Assembly (NCBI GenBank): GCA_944472135.2
Contig: OX235262.1
Coordinates: 54,966,440-55,030,439 of the forward strand
Direction: 5' to 3'
Source of the DNA: Trichobilharzia regenti
Lineage: Eukaryota; Platyhelminthes; Trematoda; Strigeidida; Schistosomatidae
Length of the DNA: 64,000 bases
Shown here piece after piece: positions 21,197-33,960 of this stretch (positions are counted from its first letter, which is position 1; the number at the start of each line of letters is the position of its first letter). Made by a program: the position numbers and the translations under genes. The notes under the pieces are model-generated. The model had not been told where the DNA came from and made no database searches. It worked only from the letters and a program-made list of their open reading frames with translations.

Positions 21197-21424
21197 ATGC
21201 GTTTGTCGCTTCTTACATATGTGCTGCTTGTGCTCGCACTGATTACCTGCGATGAAATTCTAGAAAAAGGGCTCGTTAACGAAGCACAATATTGCCACAG
21301 CTTGTCACAGTTAAGTCTCAAGAAACACAGGATACCAGACTATGTGAGTGAGAAATCACGAAGTAGGAAATACTGTACCTATAACCACAACTCAAGAAAT
21401 GCATTGGCACCCACGGGATGGTAG
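21197..21424 (+). other. Short frame with signal-peptide-like start, probably not a gene (B1)
   Basis: The 75-residue frame begins MRLSLLTYVLLVLALITCDE, which looks like a secretion signal with possible cleavage after ITC. The remainder has no recognised motif. There is no homologue I can name and it lies between transposon pieces. The duplicate frame at 34531-34758 differs by one residue (Ala to Val near the end). It could be a small secreted peptide or chance. Confidence 0.2.
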
Positions 21425-21719
21425 TCACTGATAGAAACCGTAATGCCTGACCAGTTTCGAGGGAGTTTATAACGAAAAGAGAAGTGTATCTGTGTAAAAA
21501 ACAGAGAAACAAATGTTAAGATAGTCAAATATTATATCTATGTTTTTCAAAGTTGCTTGCAAACGATGCATAATACAACCACACGCAACCTCACACGATA
21601 CGACCCACCAAGGACAAATCAAATATCTACTGACCGCCACCGTTCTAGCCAATGAAAGACGAAAAAACCAGAGTTGCGGAAAATATAACACGTCATAACG
21701 TATATCCTCACCCCTGATC

Positions 21720-23435
21720 ACCTCAAAGGACTCTTCAGTCTACAATAATCACTTGGAGCTCGTCCAGAAATACCACAACCAATTACGGCCCACACAAAAC
21801 TACCTGCTAGTGGACACCAATCCTCCAACGCAGCGGAAATCCTAAATGAGATCAGGCTTCTAAAGTCCACTCTCTGTGAAGGCAGGAGAGCAAGACGAAA
21901 TTTACCCCGAAACACTGACGCTGAGACTGCGACAGATATCCTCACGCCATTACTTCAGAAGGTTTGGAAGAAAGGAAAAGTATTTACCGATTAGAAGGAC
22001 TGGCTACTCCGTCAAGCTGCCAAAGAGGCCTGTTCAAGAACTAGCATCGAATCATGCTCTTGTACACGCCAAGGTATACACTAAGCTGCGACATTCTAGA
22101 CAGACTGTATGATAAACTGCGTGCATAACTCTACCCACAGGAATAAGCTGGATTCGAGCAAGGCAGATCATGTGCTGATCAAGTTGCAAATATTCGAAAC
22201 CTCACGAATACAGCCTAGAAGAGAATGGCAGTCAAACTTTCAGTCCAACTTTCTTCGTCGACTTTGAGAAGGCCTTCGACAGCGTTGACTGGGACGAATT
22301 TCGCAAATTACTTCAACACTACAGTGTATCTCAAGTCTTTATCGACCACATTCAACAGCTATATCACAGTGGCAAGTGTTAGGTGAATCACAATGGGAAG
22401 CAAAATGAGGCGTTCGAAGTGAATACAGAAGCGAGATAAGGCTGTTTGCATATTATCACAGATGATATTGATAATTGCAGTGGACTGGATTGTGCGCCAG
22501 ACAGTGGATTTGGAACGCTGAACCACCATTGAGAAGACGCTAGAAGATCTGGATTTCACACGTGGATGGTTTATATCAAATGTCACACAAACTTGAAGAT
22601 TCACTGACAAAAACCAACAAATGTAGGGAAGAGGAAAACTGCGAAGACATGACTCCAGGTGAACGCAGAAAACACGGAGGTTGTGGAGGTTGCCAATGAC
22701 CAACGACTGCAACAACAAAAAGCCAACCAACACCAATCACCTTCAGCGGGAGAGATTTAACTGAAGTTACTTCCTCAACTAATCTAGAAAGCATCGTTTC
22801 AACTAATGGCAGTCAAAACAAAGGAAGCCTTCAAATTCAGCTAGACAGAGTAGATAAGGCAAGATACTTCTTCATCAATCTAAAACCAGCTTGGAAAGCT
22901 TCTGCACTTGGTCAGAATAAAGAACAAGATCCGGATTCTCAACACAAATGTGAAGTCAATCATTCGATTCTTCTATACGGGTCAGAAACGTACACAACGT
23001 GTCACGGAAAGCATTTCCAACAGGCTACTGAGGACTTATATCAACAGCTACCCGCCTTCGCTGGCTCCATTCTAAAGATCAGTCGGTCAACTGGCTAGAA
23101 AGAATAAGCAACAGGAAACCCTGATAGTGAGCTAACCAATCAAGATCGCTCAACAAATATGTTGGAAAAAATGTAGATGAATGGATTGGGAAGACATCAA
23201 GAAGACTGTCGAATGACATCACACGCAATGCAGGCCATTACTCGAATAGAATCTGAACGAGAAGTGACAAGTTAGTCGTCGGGTGTGAGGATGACACGGA
23301 TGAGATCGTTTGGGGAGGAAGAGATGAGAAATTATGTTCAATCGCTCAGCCAGCTGAAGAGGAGAGTAAAATATTATGCAAAGTGGAGATGTGTTTTTGA
23401 AGCCATATGTTCCACTTGGAACCCAAGGGAATAGT
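21720..23435 (+). mobile_element. RTE/SR2-like non-LTR copy, RT and 3' end (B1)
   Basis: The plus strand shows the RT in order, in several frames: 'YLPIRRTGYSVKLPKRPVQE' (fingers), FFVDFEKAFDSVDWDEFRKL (first catalytic Asp region), 'LLQHYSVSQVFIDHIQQLYH', then the palm and connection region and the C-terminal part. It ends at 'TTCCACTTGGAACCCAAGGG'. Stops and the loss of a clean catalytic YADD show inactivity. It faces the opposite way to the copy at 18290. The duplicate is at 35054-36769. Confidence 0.8.
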
Positions 23436-25480
23436 ATTAGCATCCGTAGAATTATTATTACACGCATTATTATTCTACTAGCTTTAGTTTTGGCGATCAT
23501 ATAATTCATTTTAACTTGATTAAGCAGATAACTTATAGAGATATGTACAAGCTGAAAACTTTTTTCTTTATAATGACCCCTTTTAGAATAAGGTAATTAT
23601 TGTTATTATTTATATCAGCATTCAGATCTCACATAGTTGAGGGTGTAGATGCTCCTCAAGTTAAATTTAGTAATTTTCATCTACAGCTTAAGGATGAAGA
23701 ACAGGTCATTTGAGCTGACCCCTTTCTTGTGTTTCAGAAAAAGTAACATGGAAGTGATCTGTTAGTATTCCTCGGAGTTTCTCATTAAGTAGGGTAACTG
23801 ACTTATTTGCGCATGCATGCAGAATGCTTCAGGTCCGACCGCAATAATACAATGACTTGAAATCCTATAATCTCGAATATTCTTAGACAAATACCACTCA
23901 TCACAGCATAAAATGGGAACTGCAGCTTCCTATGAAGAGCGGTTTATAGGAATATTTCCAAAATTAATACCACGGCGATGCCCAAATGTAGTACGTATTT
24001 ACATCTGTAAGCTTCAGTAGGAAAACACTTGTACAAGAGACTACAACACGTTGAGTAATGAAGACAAATATTCATATTCAGAAGAATTACTTATGTTGTG
24101 GACTTACAATAAATACAAATAAACATAAATGAACATTTAAGCAATATGGCAATGGAATATAACACTGGAGTGCGTGGCTGAGCTAAAGTTGAGATGGTCA
24201 AAATTGGTCATACACTTAACGAATTCAACATAAACCATATTAATTATTCCACTTATTAGTCTATTTCTTCAAGTGGGCGTGAAAATCCCAAGTTGTTTCC
24301 CATCAATGCTAAATTTCGATTGACAATGATGAACTCAATAAGCCTACATTTGAAAGAAGTTTAGACATGGAGATGAAGGTACCTGACTAACACGTACTTT
24401 GTATGAGCTGCAGATTTCATAAAAATGATAGTATAGTAGTGCTGAAAGGAGATAAAATGAGAAGCTATCAGTATCTTTTTCTAGGAAACACTTTCAAAGC
24501 AAACTTTAATGTACATGTAGATCTGAGATTTTCATGTGCCACAATGCTGTACTTGAGTCCTGGGGTTTGTAAGTAACTGGTTTTACTTAAGGTAGACTTT
24601 AACTAACTAGACTCACTAAAGACTTCTCCTCATAATACACTAATCAGTACTCCAGCTAATATACCGAATAGCGAACTCGAAGTAAAAAGGCTTGTGACTT
24701 AATAGTGCCCTGATAAGAATTATATCTTTTTGCCATAGATGAAATCTCAAATTTAATGAATAAGAATACTGTACAACTTATTTGAAGTGACGCGGAACAG
24801 CAGGTTCAAAGAGATTGTTTGCAGGCAGAACAGTGAGGGAGCGTGCCAGTGTTATGGCGTCCAGACAAAAAGGTACGGCGTAGAGTCCATTTCACAAGTA
24901 CACATTAAAACAAAAAAAAATGAAACGTCGAAGGTGCACTACAGATTCAGTCAGAAATCTGGAAATCATATCACTGTCTAATCAAAATATTTATCACAAT
25001 GAATGCTTAAGAATTTGTTTTGCTTTGTGATACACCAAAATGTTTAGGAAGCGGAATTGCATTGACGCCTTTTTCGTTTTCTTTTAGGAGAAATGCAACA
25101 TATACAGTAACAGTGGATATTTTTCCTTCGTTTTTCTTCTTAATACTTCTAAACTAGTTGTTGGACACTTGTTACTGATTATGTTAGTTAGCAGAATACA
25201 TCACGTTCAATCTATCCATATAAGCTGCACTATTAATTGAAAATACAGATTTTTTAGTTATAAAAAAGGTTTATATGTGCATTATTTTCTATAGCGTTCG
25301 TGAACACAACACTTTTGAATTTTAAGTCCTTTTGAAAAAACTGAAATTGTTTTCATAACTTAGTCCTCCATTATGAAGAACTAGCTGAGAAAGTATACGC
25401 TGTAATCAAACAAATGACATACTTGAGCTTAGAATTCAAAGGTGACTTAGCTGCCAACATCCTTAAAAGAAGGATCTCGT
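23436..25480 (+). other. Part of B1 without a recognised gene
   Basis: Short plus-strand frames such as 24787-24981 occur in both copies unchanged, but show no motif. A polypyrimidine stretch near 25070-25140 is followed by no convincing exon. The same holds for 36770-38811. Confidence 0.4.
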
Positions 25481-25778
25481 AGTCCCTCGAAAGGACATTC
25501 CTTGCAGCATCGTCGAGAATAGCATTTTCTAGTCGACATTACTGTTCAAGAAACTGGAAGACAAGATACTTCAGTTGACCACATCTGTGTGCGTTCACTA
25601 ATTTCACCTTCTCGTGTGGAGTTTCACCCAATAGGCTACAAGAACACTATCCTGCATGGTTACGAAGAAATGGAAATAGGGATATAACAGTCGCATTCAT
25701 TGAACATCCAGTGGATACTGATCACACTATCTCTACAGCCTCCTCCTCTAAAGTCATCTACAAGAGGAAATATTACTT
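25480..25778 (+). mobile_element. Penelope-like GIY-YIG endonuclease tail, cut by the duplication edge (B1)
   Basis: The frame reads 'WLRRNGNRDITVAFIEHPVD', 'TDHTISTASSSKVIYKRKYY' and then stops matching at 25778. This resembles the C-terminal half of Penelope-like endonucleases ('..I..HLvdTGH......FKVIY.R'). In B2 the same frame continues into LPKSLRI and 'ITEALGIRIERPNFRIQ'. The B1 end is therefore a true break. Confidence 0.65.
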
Positions 25779-25780
25779 TT

Positions 25781-26007
25781 GCAGTTTTTGGAGGTTCTTT
25801 GACCAAGTTTTCTCACAAAAAAAGACTATCTTTTCAGGTTTTAGTTTCTCTTGAGTAAAATTTATCATGTATTTTATTTTCCTGATTCATTTTAGGTAAT
25901 ACTATCCCGTGGAGAAATATGAAATTGCGCCAGACAACTAACTTTTAACCAAAGTTTTCATAGAACAGTCATTACAAAGTTCAGGAGAAATGTTCTTATA
26001 AAATTTC

Positions 26008-26044
<37 letters not shown>

Positions 26045-27474
26045 CTTATTCTTTCAACTTGTACCATGACCATTCCTGAGTATTCTTTCATTCATCCAAA
26101 GTTATATCAGCAAATTGTTCATCTATCTCCCCACGAATCAGTCAGTTGATTCGAAGTAAATTCAAAATACCCACACAAAAACAAAAATCAAACTCCTTTC
26201 ACTTAGCCATCATACAGAAAGTAGGAAAGCGGTGTGAATGGATTGATTATAGTGCTAATATTTCTTTTGTTCAGGTTTAAATAAACACTGTGTTAAGTGT
26301 TGTTGTTGTCTAGTTGACTTTTATTTTTCCTCCCTGCCCCCCCCTCTTAAAAGATAATTCCAGAAGTAGACTTTTTTAATTGTTGACTACCACACACACT
26401 GACATTTACATACACAAATTGTTACGTATACACGCACACATACACACACTTACACACATACTCAGCTGCATCCCTTAAAATCTAGAAATATTTACTGACA
26501 TTTTTTCTTCTAGAATGTTTATCTGAACTGATGCTTCACAATCATGTTTATTTATGCATATACACAAACATGCAAACAAACAAACAACGCTTCTTCATAT
26601 GCTCAATGTTCAATTGCTTTTAATTTTCACTTCTGTATATTCTTCATTTAGGATTATTTAAAAATGAAGTTTAAGAAAAAAAATAACAAAGAAAGAAAAA
26701 TATAGTTGTCTCTGTTTTATTTTATTTTATTTCTGTCATTTATTTTTTACTTTAAATATAGTTAAAATAAAAGCAGGAGTGCATATCAATGGTTCATTAA
26801 TGAAGTCCTTGCCAGCCACCTACGTTGTCCAGGATTCAGCTCCCAGATGGCACACTCCGAAACACCACCTATTTTACTAAAAGATGATAGTAAGTTTTGA
26901 AAAGAAGGATTGGTAGACATAAGACTAGTGACCTCAGTCCGTAGAAATAATACTAAAGCTACTGAAATTTCAAATTTTGATCCCTTATGTTCCATTCGGA
27001 ACTCGAAGGAGTAAAAATACGAAAAAAAGTGAAAAGCGGGAGTAGTAAAACAAGATAAGGTACAATAAAACAATATCATAAAACATAAAAATTAGAAACT
27101 ATGTATACTGGCAGCATAAGATGTCTACTATTAAGGTGGCATTTTAGTCCCTAAATATACATGGAAACAAACTTCGTGAGGCATCGCTGGTACGGCGGTA
27201 GAATGCTCGCCAACCACGCATGTGGTCCGGAGTTCGATTCCCAGCCGACGCACTCTTAGACCTTGCTAAGCCAGTAATTAGACTGGTAAAGAGGAAAGAT
27301 TGAGCGTGAGGCTAGCAACCCCATCCAGTATAAATAAACGTCAGTGCTACCGAAACTTCAAGTCTGTAGCTTAGAGCTGTATGTTCCAATGGGAACGTGA
27401 AGGCATAAAAAGAAAAGAAAGAAGAAACTTCGTTGAAAAAAGGATCTCATAAGGCTCATAAGAGAAAATAATTT
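25781..27474 (+). repeat. Segment A': copy of 4571-6260 between B1 and B2
   Basis: It matches segment A from 'AGTTTTTGGAGGTTCTTTGA' to 'AAAATAATTT', with a longer (AT)n array (26011-26040) and scattered substitutions. It joins B1 at CTTTTG, where only a few bases are shared (CTT). It joins B2 at AATTT|CTGTGATGG with no clear overlap. It contains the same two family C SINEs (26785-27010 and 27176-27412). Confidence 0.93.
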
Positions 27475-29891
27475 CTGTGATGGTGCACCATCACAGTGCA
27501 CTCACAATGAAATTATACATGTATAATTCCATTGTGAATAAAATTTATTTTGATTAATTCTCAGGATGTTATACAGTAATAGTTACTGGTGATGTTACAT
27601 TAACCCAGAAAATTTGAGTGAAGAAATAAAACCAGTACTAAGAGTGCATAATACCGAAATAAAAGTATGAGGAATGGTGTCGTCTATATTATTAAACTTT
27701 TCCAGCATGTCTTTGTGAATATGGTGTCTTTTCTACCTGATTTAACTACATTTCTATGATTGTATTTTAGGATTTCCCTTGGATTGCTTTGATTTACCTC
27801 AGCCGAATAAGAATAGCAACTTTTACATATAAATGTCAGGGTAATGAAGCACACTGACCTTGAAGTAGTGCAACTGTTGTACTTTCCGCCTGGTAATCCG
27901 AAATTCAGTACTTTCACAGTCAGAATTAACCATTCGTGTCCATGGCCTTAAGTTTTTCGTAAATTCATTTGAATTTGACTCCTCCTGTTGCCTCCCGTAG
28001 TCCTGGTGAAAAAAGATGGGGTTTCATGTTGATTCATTTTGTGGAGGTGCGCTTGGTTTCACCACAGATATTAATTCTACCCGCTGTTGGAACACTGTAG
28101 ACTGATCAAATGCAAGCTGCGAATATGGGACGGTGACAAAGTGATGTTAAAAAATGAGACAAACTGGCGATAAAACAAATATTCATAGAGCTAGAGAAGA
28201 GGAGTGAGTGTACAAAAACAGGAAGAGATGTGAAGTGTAAAATGGTGAAACAAAAACGAAGATGGCGTCGAGCTCAAAGTCGCAGTCTAAGGAATGTGTT
28301 TTATGGAGTCACAGGCAGCTTGGCTGTAAGCATGTATAACTTCCTACTGAAAAATAAGACAGATGTAGTGGTCTTATCCGTATCTCCTGCGTAGTTGACT
28401 CTTGTAGCCAAACTTTCCTTTGTGATTATTTCGAAATAGCATTCTGCAGTCATGTGGTAGAGACTGATTGCTGATAAGCAGATTGGAGATAACCACATCA
28501 TACATTCGAGAGGATATATGGTTCATCGATTATATGCACCGAATTTTAGGCCACTCACCATAGCCCGTATCCTCTAGTTTGGCTCAGGTCCATGATAACA
28601 GTTGTTTTCTGATTATATTTCAATCATTCGAAAGAGATTTCGAAACGGAATCAGAGGTTTTGGCAAGGCATGGGAATAACACACGGGCTGGGATGTTTTA
28701 GTCCCAAGATACTGTACAATATTCTCTTGCTGCGAGGAGGTCAGTGAAGCTTACCCTATGTTTACATGTTCAGATGGGATTATCCGTCGGGATTTCCTTA
28801 GTTTCTCTGTAGCGAGAGCTGTCTGCTAGCCAAAAATGGTAGACAGTAATTCGAATCAGTGTTTACGTCCGGAATCTTGGTCATGAGAAAAAAACAAGGA
28901 CAAGGAATAACTCAACAACTAATGACAGCAGACTTTGCGTAGGTGGATACGATTAGCATATATATGGTCCGACCTTCAAAGAAAGGGCCACAAAGAGATG
29001 GCAGAATAACTTCCTGTGAGAAAATGACCAGTCAGAAGACGCTGTTTCCCTGCTAATAATATACATAAAAGTGTAAAAATATCTGTTGATTTCCTCAATA
29101 AAGGATCTGTTGCCTGGCCGTTGTCGTCTGTCATCACATCTCCAGAACCATACTTGGATTAATTTCATAGAGAATAACCTGTGGTTTGTTGCGTTTCAAA
29201 TTAAGTATTCGGTCATCATTACAACGCGAAACCCGGGTTTAACAAGACAAAATGTCGGGAGTTAATGGAACATGGTGTGGACCCATTGTATCCGAGTAAA
29301 TTGTTGGGATATGATCGAAATCTACAAGTGGTTGAAGAGCAAGTGACGAGGCTCCATATTTAGTACAGATTGAGGAGGCAGGAAAAGTGACTGAAGATTA
29401 GATTTATCATATGTTAGTTCGCTTAACTGCCCCTCATCGCACATGTATAAGCAAAACTGCTGCCTTCTTCCGAGATGAGCACGAATGCGAAAAAGGTTGC
29501 CGTCACTGATGAAGCATAGTAGGTTGGTCATTAATTTCGTGATCCTGACATGACACCTCCAATTGATTACCCCACTACTCGGTTATCCGTAAAGGAAATC
29601 ACACTACACCTTAGCTACCTTTAGTTGATGAGAAGTTTATAACTAGAACTTAAAACAAAATAAACTACTGGTTAGTACATTTTCTGTGAGGACCTGATCG
29701 TAGTTTCCTGGCGACCTTAGCTTGTGACTGTCCATCATGCTACTGAGTACTTATATCCCATATTGATTCCCCCAACTTCATCCAGTTGTTATTACTGTAT
29801 CACTTCGCGCTATGCCAAACGAAATTATATAACACAGAAGCGTATTCCACTAAAATCCCCGAATAACACTCCTTCGATGGTAATTTAATTT

Positions 29892-30082
29892 TAATTTTAT
29901 TTTTGATTACAGCTTGATTCCACACCGTATTTTCGGTACAGGTATGGAATTTTCAGCATGGATATCGGTAGCCCAAATTTTGCAGGCCGACCATAGATAT
30001 CAGGTGTGCGTCGGCGCGGGCTCGAACCCCGGACCATGTACATGGTCAGCGAGAGTCCTAACCACTGTGCCACCGACGCACA
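29892..30082 (-). repeat. SINE family A copy (B2)
   Basis: This duplicate of 16556-16746 shows the same head, B box 'GGTTCGAGCCC' and body, with no difference noticed. Confidence 0.85.
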
Positions 30083-30370
30083 GTGGTCTAAAGGATCTCC
30101 AGAAAGACCCACGCAAGTAATTTACGCGTGATCTTTGTGTCTTTTGTGAACTAGTCGGTCTTAGAAGTCAAATATGGGCGCCACTGTTCCTCCCGTTTTT
30201 TCGGTGGATTCACCTTTTTCAACTACTCAGTCTCATTTACACATAAATTCCTCATTATAGTGGGTAGAAACAACTCTTGTATTTCTTTAAAACTCTTACA
30301 GGATTCTATATTCTCCTCCGTTGATATGTCCATCCTCACCATGACTTACTCAATAGGTTATTCATCTCAT

Positions 30371-30541
30371 AGCATCGGTAGTACAGTGGTTAGAACACTC
30401 ACCGACCATGCCCATAGTCCGAGGTTCGATCCCCAGCCGACGCGCACTTTATATCAATGGTCAGCCTGCTAAATTTAGGCTACCGATATCACAAGCCTAC
30501 AATTCCATGCTTGTATCAAAATAATGCAGTTGTAAAGCCAA
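30371..30541 (+). repeat. SINE family A, diverged copy (B2)
   Basis: This is the duplicate of 17035-17205, with B box 'GGTTCGATCCC' and the same diverged body. Confidence 0.75.
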
Positions 30542-30631
30542 AGAAAATGGATTCGATCAGAAAGGCCTCTTCGCTGAACAATGTGTTTTGTTTTCCTGAA
30601 AGTTTGGGTGAGGATTATTCATGAAAAGATT

Positions 30632-31147
30632 GTCTGTCTGTCTGTTTTCGACATAGAACTTTGCACAAATGTGCGGAAGTTCAAGTCGCCACACTCCGTG
30701 TAGCACGTGAAGCAAGAGAAGAAAGTACAAGAAAAGCATAATAGAAACAGTGAGCAGAGGTGTGAGAAAAAGGAGGAGTAATTACGAAGAACAAAACAGT
30801 TTCATTGGAGATCATAAGTCACAAGGAGTGGATGCATCTTCGCCACTGAGAACGATTTTGAGCCATATCACCGATTGTTTCCAACAATTGGTTTTTACCA
30901 TCCTGAGGACCCCAACCAGTCAGGAAGTCTACACCTTCCTACATCGCTTAGACCAACTGTTGTGGATTTCATTGACTGGTGCCAAGTTTTTGTTTGACCG
31001 CCGCTAGCTTTTTTCCAGCCTGACCCTGTATCTGTTAACATTGCTCGTCGAGGGAGGCGATGGCTTGGCATACGTAACACATGTCCTAACCATCTCAGTC
31101 TTTGCAACTTCACGACTTCGTCGATTGATTTCCCCTGTTTACCTAGA
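30632..31147 (-). mobile_element. Second non-LTR family, RT tail fragment (B2)
   Basis: This duplicate of 17296-17815 has the same frame ('[20 protein letters not shown]'). The TGTC array is one repeat shorter, which explains the four-base change in offset. Confidence 0.8.
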
Positions 31148-31196
31148 GGGTTGATTGCGTATGAGTTTGGGGGTTGCAAGCATGACTAGTGGTGTG

Positions 31197-31392
31197 CATT
31201 TGACCCGGTTAACTGACATTGCTGTCTGTGAGCGCTTTAATTCTTTAGAGCAATTGGCTGAAGTCAAAATGTTGTATTCTCGCTTACCTCCTTATGTCTT
31301 TTCAGGCAGAACCAGAAGATACTTCGTACGAACTTATGCTCGTACGCGTACATATAAAAACTCATATATGTGGAATTTAGCTCGGAGTTCTT
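31197..31392 (+). pseudogene. Exon-like coding fragment related to the 63408 exon (B2)
   Basis: This duplicate of 17865-18060 is identical in the part compared. It shows the same lost donor (CAG|GCAGA). Confidence 0.45.
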
Positions 31393-31621
31393 GAAGAGAG
31401 GAATATCAGAAAAGAGCAAATACAGTTACTCTACAATTCTTAAATAAACAGTTATTTATAGCATTAACCTCCTCCAGTTTACTAGCCAATCCCAAGCCTG
31501 GGTGAAGGGGGAGGGGCGGATGTAGGGGTAGCGATTCTACTCTACAAAACTAACCAGAACTGCCATAGAAAATTTGTCGCTCAAGGAATATATTAGAAAT
31601 ACCAAAATATTATTCTTAAAT

Positions 31622-32892
31622 CCTTTAGTTCCTAGAGGAACATAGGGCTTCAGCAACAAGTCTCCACTGCCTTCGGTTTTCTGCCAAATTTTTCACCCCG
31701 CTCCAAGTCTGCCCACATGCTTTCATCTCCTCCTCGCATGACCTCCTCCAAGTCACCCTTGGATGACCACCTCGCCGCTTCTCTTTCGCGTTCCACTGGA
31801 GCAATGGCATGTCTAGTGATGTCACTTGATGGTTTCCTCAGAGTATGGTCAATCCATCTCCATTTCTTTCTGCTAATTTGTTGCACAATCTCTTCCTGGT
31901 TGGTTCGGTCATTGCCAGAGATCCCTGTTGCTGATCTTTTCTGGTCGGCCATCTGATCTTGAGTAATGAGCGAAGACAACTGTCAATGTAGTTGAAGATT
32001 GAACGATCAATTCATGGTTGTTTGCTCAAAACCAACTTCCCCAATTTTCGCGGAGGCATCAATACGACAGTCATCGTCTCATCGGTCGCTGTTCAGAAAG
32101 AAGTCAGTATACAACCGTCAGAAACCTTAGTGGAATTATTTTTTATATGTTGGTGTTACAATAAAGAATTCTCGAGCGGCCAATCGGTGTTTTGGTTTTT
32201 GCGTCCGTTATTACTAAGCGTTTCTGAAAAACTTCAAGGAACAGCATGAGCCCGAGCGTAGCAAGAGCTGGGCATTAACGGTTTACGAGACGTGACTGAC
32301 AACAACTGTTGGTGAAGGTCTGAAGTTTGTTTCAGATGCTCTTCATGACGCGCTGGCCAAGTCTCTGATCCGTATAGAAGCACTGATTTTACATTGGAGT
32401 TGAAAATCCGGACCTTATTTTTGATGGTGAGTGCTGTTGACGTCCACAGAGACTTAAGAGTAATGAAAGCCTGCCTTGAATTTCCGATTCTGGCTTTGAT
32501 ATCCTCGTCAGTTCTGTTGGCCTGTTGTTGAAACGATGCTTCCCAGGTAGGTAGGTAATGGAGGTTGTTTCTTTTAGGTTCCTCCCATTTATGCAGCCTG
32601 ATTGTTGTCTGTTGTTGTTGCTGCTGTTGGTGTTGGCGTTGGCCAGGAATCTTCATCACCTAACTCTGTTTTATCTATGTTCACCTGAAGTTCTATCTTC
32701 TCTGAATGCTTTTTCTGCCAACTTGTTGCTTTTCACTTGCATATCTTCCAGTTTGTGGGAAATCAGACATATATTATCGGCGAAGTCCAGATTCTCCAAG
32801 TTTTTTGTGTGAGTCCATTTTATGCCTGTTTCCTTATTGCCCGTTGTCTGTTGCATTATCCAATCCACTGCAATCAGGAAGATCAAATCAGA
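31622..32892 (-). mobile_element. RTE/SR2-like copy, 3' part, split by a solo LTR (B2)
   Basis: This duplicate of 18290-19560 contains the LTR at 31981-32301. One visible protein-level difference is Thr for Ala near 'QQLLSVTSRKPLMPSSCY'. The catalytic region has the same FADN change. Confidence 0.85.
31981..32301 (+). mobile_element. Solo LTR (B2)
   Basis: This is the duplicate of 18649-18969, with the same TGTC...GACA ends and ACAAC flanks. It differs from the B1 copy at several positions (for example 'GTTGAAGATT' against 'GTTGAGGATT', and 'CCCCAATTTTCGCGG' against 'CCTCAATTTTTGCGG'). Confidence 0.85.
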
Positions 32893-32971
32893 TTTATTCT
32901 ACGCTGAAATCGAGGAGGGGAAAATTTACAGTGGGCTGGTGAAAGCCTTCTGGAAGCCGGCCAGTTAGCCG

Positions 32972-33392
32972 ATGTGTTTTCTCTTGATGAAGGCAAGAAT
33001 AAGAATGGGGACAGGGATTGCTGTACATACAATGTACGGGGTTGGAAAGGCTGAACAGGTGACCAAGAAAATGCAAAGATATGGCATAGAATTCCCGGGT
33101 ATCTGCGAGAGCAGATGGAATGGATATGGATTATCAAAATCATCAAATGCAAAGTTAGTAATCTACTCCAGTCTGGTCTGCCAGATGATAACCACAAGCA
33201 CGCTGATGCAGTGAGTGACTATAAAGATGTCACCAGTGGCAGCCAAAGCCCTAATGCAGTGGAAGGACATTTGGACTAACTCTGTAAAAGTTATTTTAGG
33301 GAAAATGTGTACAATATTTCAAGGAAGAAAGAAACAAGAAAATCAAAGGCTCTCAGTGGACACCTACAATAGAGCTAAAAGAAGAGAGGAGA
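32972..33392 (+). mobile_element. Inverted RTE endonuclease fragment (B2)
   Basis: This is the duplicate of 19640-20060, with the same 'GIEFPGICESRWNGYGLSKS' segment. Confidence 0.7.
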
Positions 33393-33666
33393 TGGGGATG
33401 GTGACAGAGCAGATGACTCAGGGCAAAGATGGACAACAGAATGGGAAGCTGAGACCAATAAATACTGCAGTAAATGATATGTATCCACATATATATATAT
33501 ATGTGTGTGTATGGTGATCTCTCTTTCTGTTTGCTCGCTTAGTCTGTGACCATTTCACTTTGATGAACCTGTCTCCTTTAACAATGTGTATTCCCCTTAT
33601 AATATATATAATATGTGTGTTTGTTGACAGTCTGTTGCTTGGTGACATATATCCATATATGGTGGT

Positions 33667-33960
33667 TGTTGACATGTCTGCTATATTTTGCTATGTATAT
33701 ATGGATCGACACTCCATTATAATTAGCCATTCATGTTAAGACTGTCTATTGATTGTTCACACAATTGTCTGGACGGTCATATATATATTTCGTTCTCACA
33801 ATCTTGTGACTACTTACTTTGGTGTGATACCACTTATTGCTTCTCCTTGTGTTTGGAAAATAGAAGTATCATCGCAAACCTAGTGGTCTTCTGATTTCCG
33901 CCTTCTTGCGTCAGGACTATTAAATTCTCGACCAGTACATAACAATAATTTAGCGACGAG
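33667..33960 (+). mobile_element. Possible LTR with primer-binding-like sequence (B2)
   Basis: This is the duplicate of 20333-20626. The same uncertainty about its left edge applies. Confidence 0.35.

Larger units (their letters stand above)
14139..25778. repeat. Block B1: first copy of an 11.64-kb segmental duplication
   Basis: The block recurs at 27475-39110 in the same orientation. The offset is 13336 at the start, falls to 13332 after a (TGTC)n length change near 17300, rises to 13334 after a TA-repeat change near 20160, and returns to 13332 toward the end. Substitutions are sparse. Examples are 18664 G/A and several others within the LTR at 18649-18969. It contains SINEs, RTE copies, two LTR-like pieces and a Penelope-like endonuclease fragment, but no recognised host gene. 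Confidence 0.95.
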
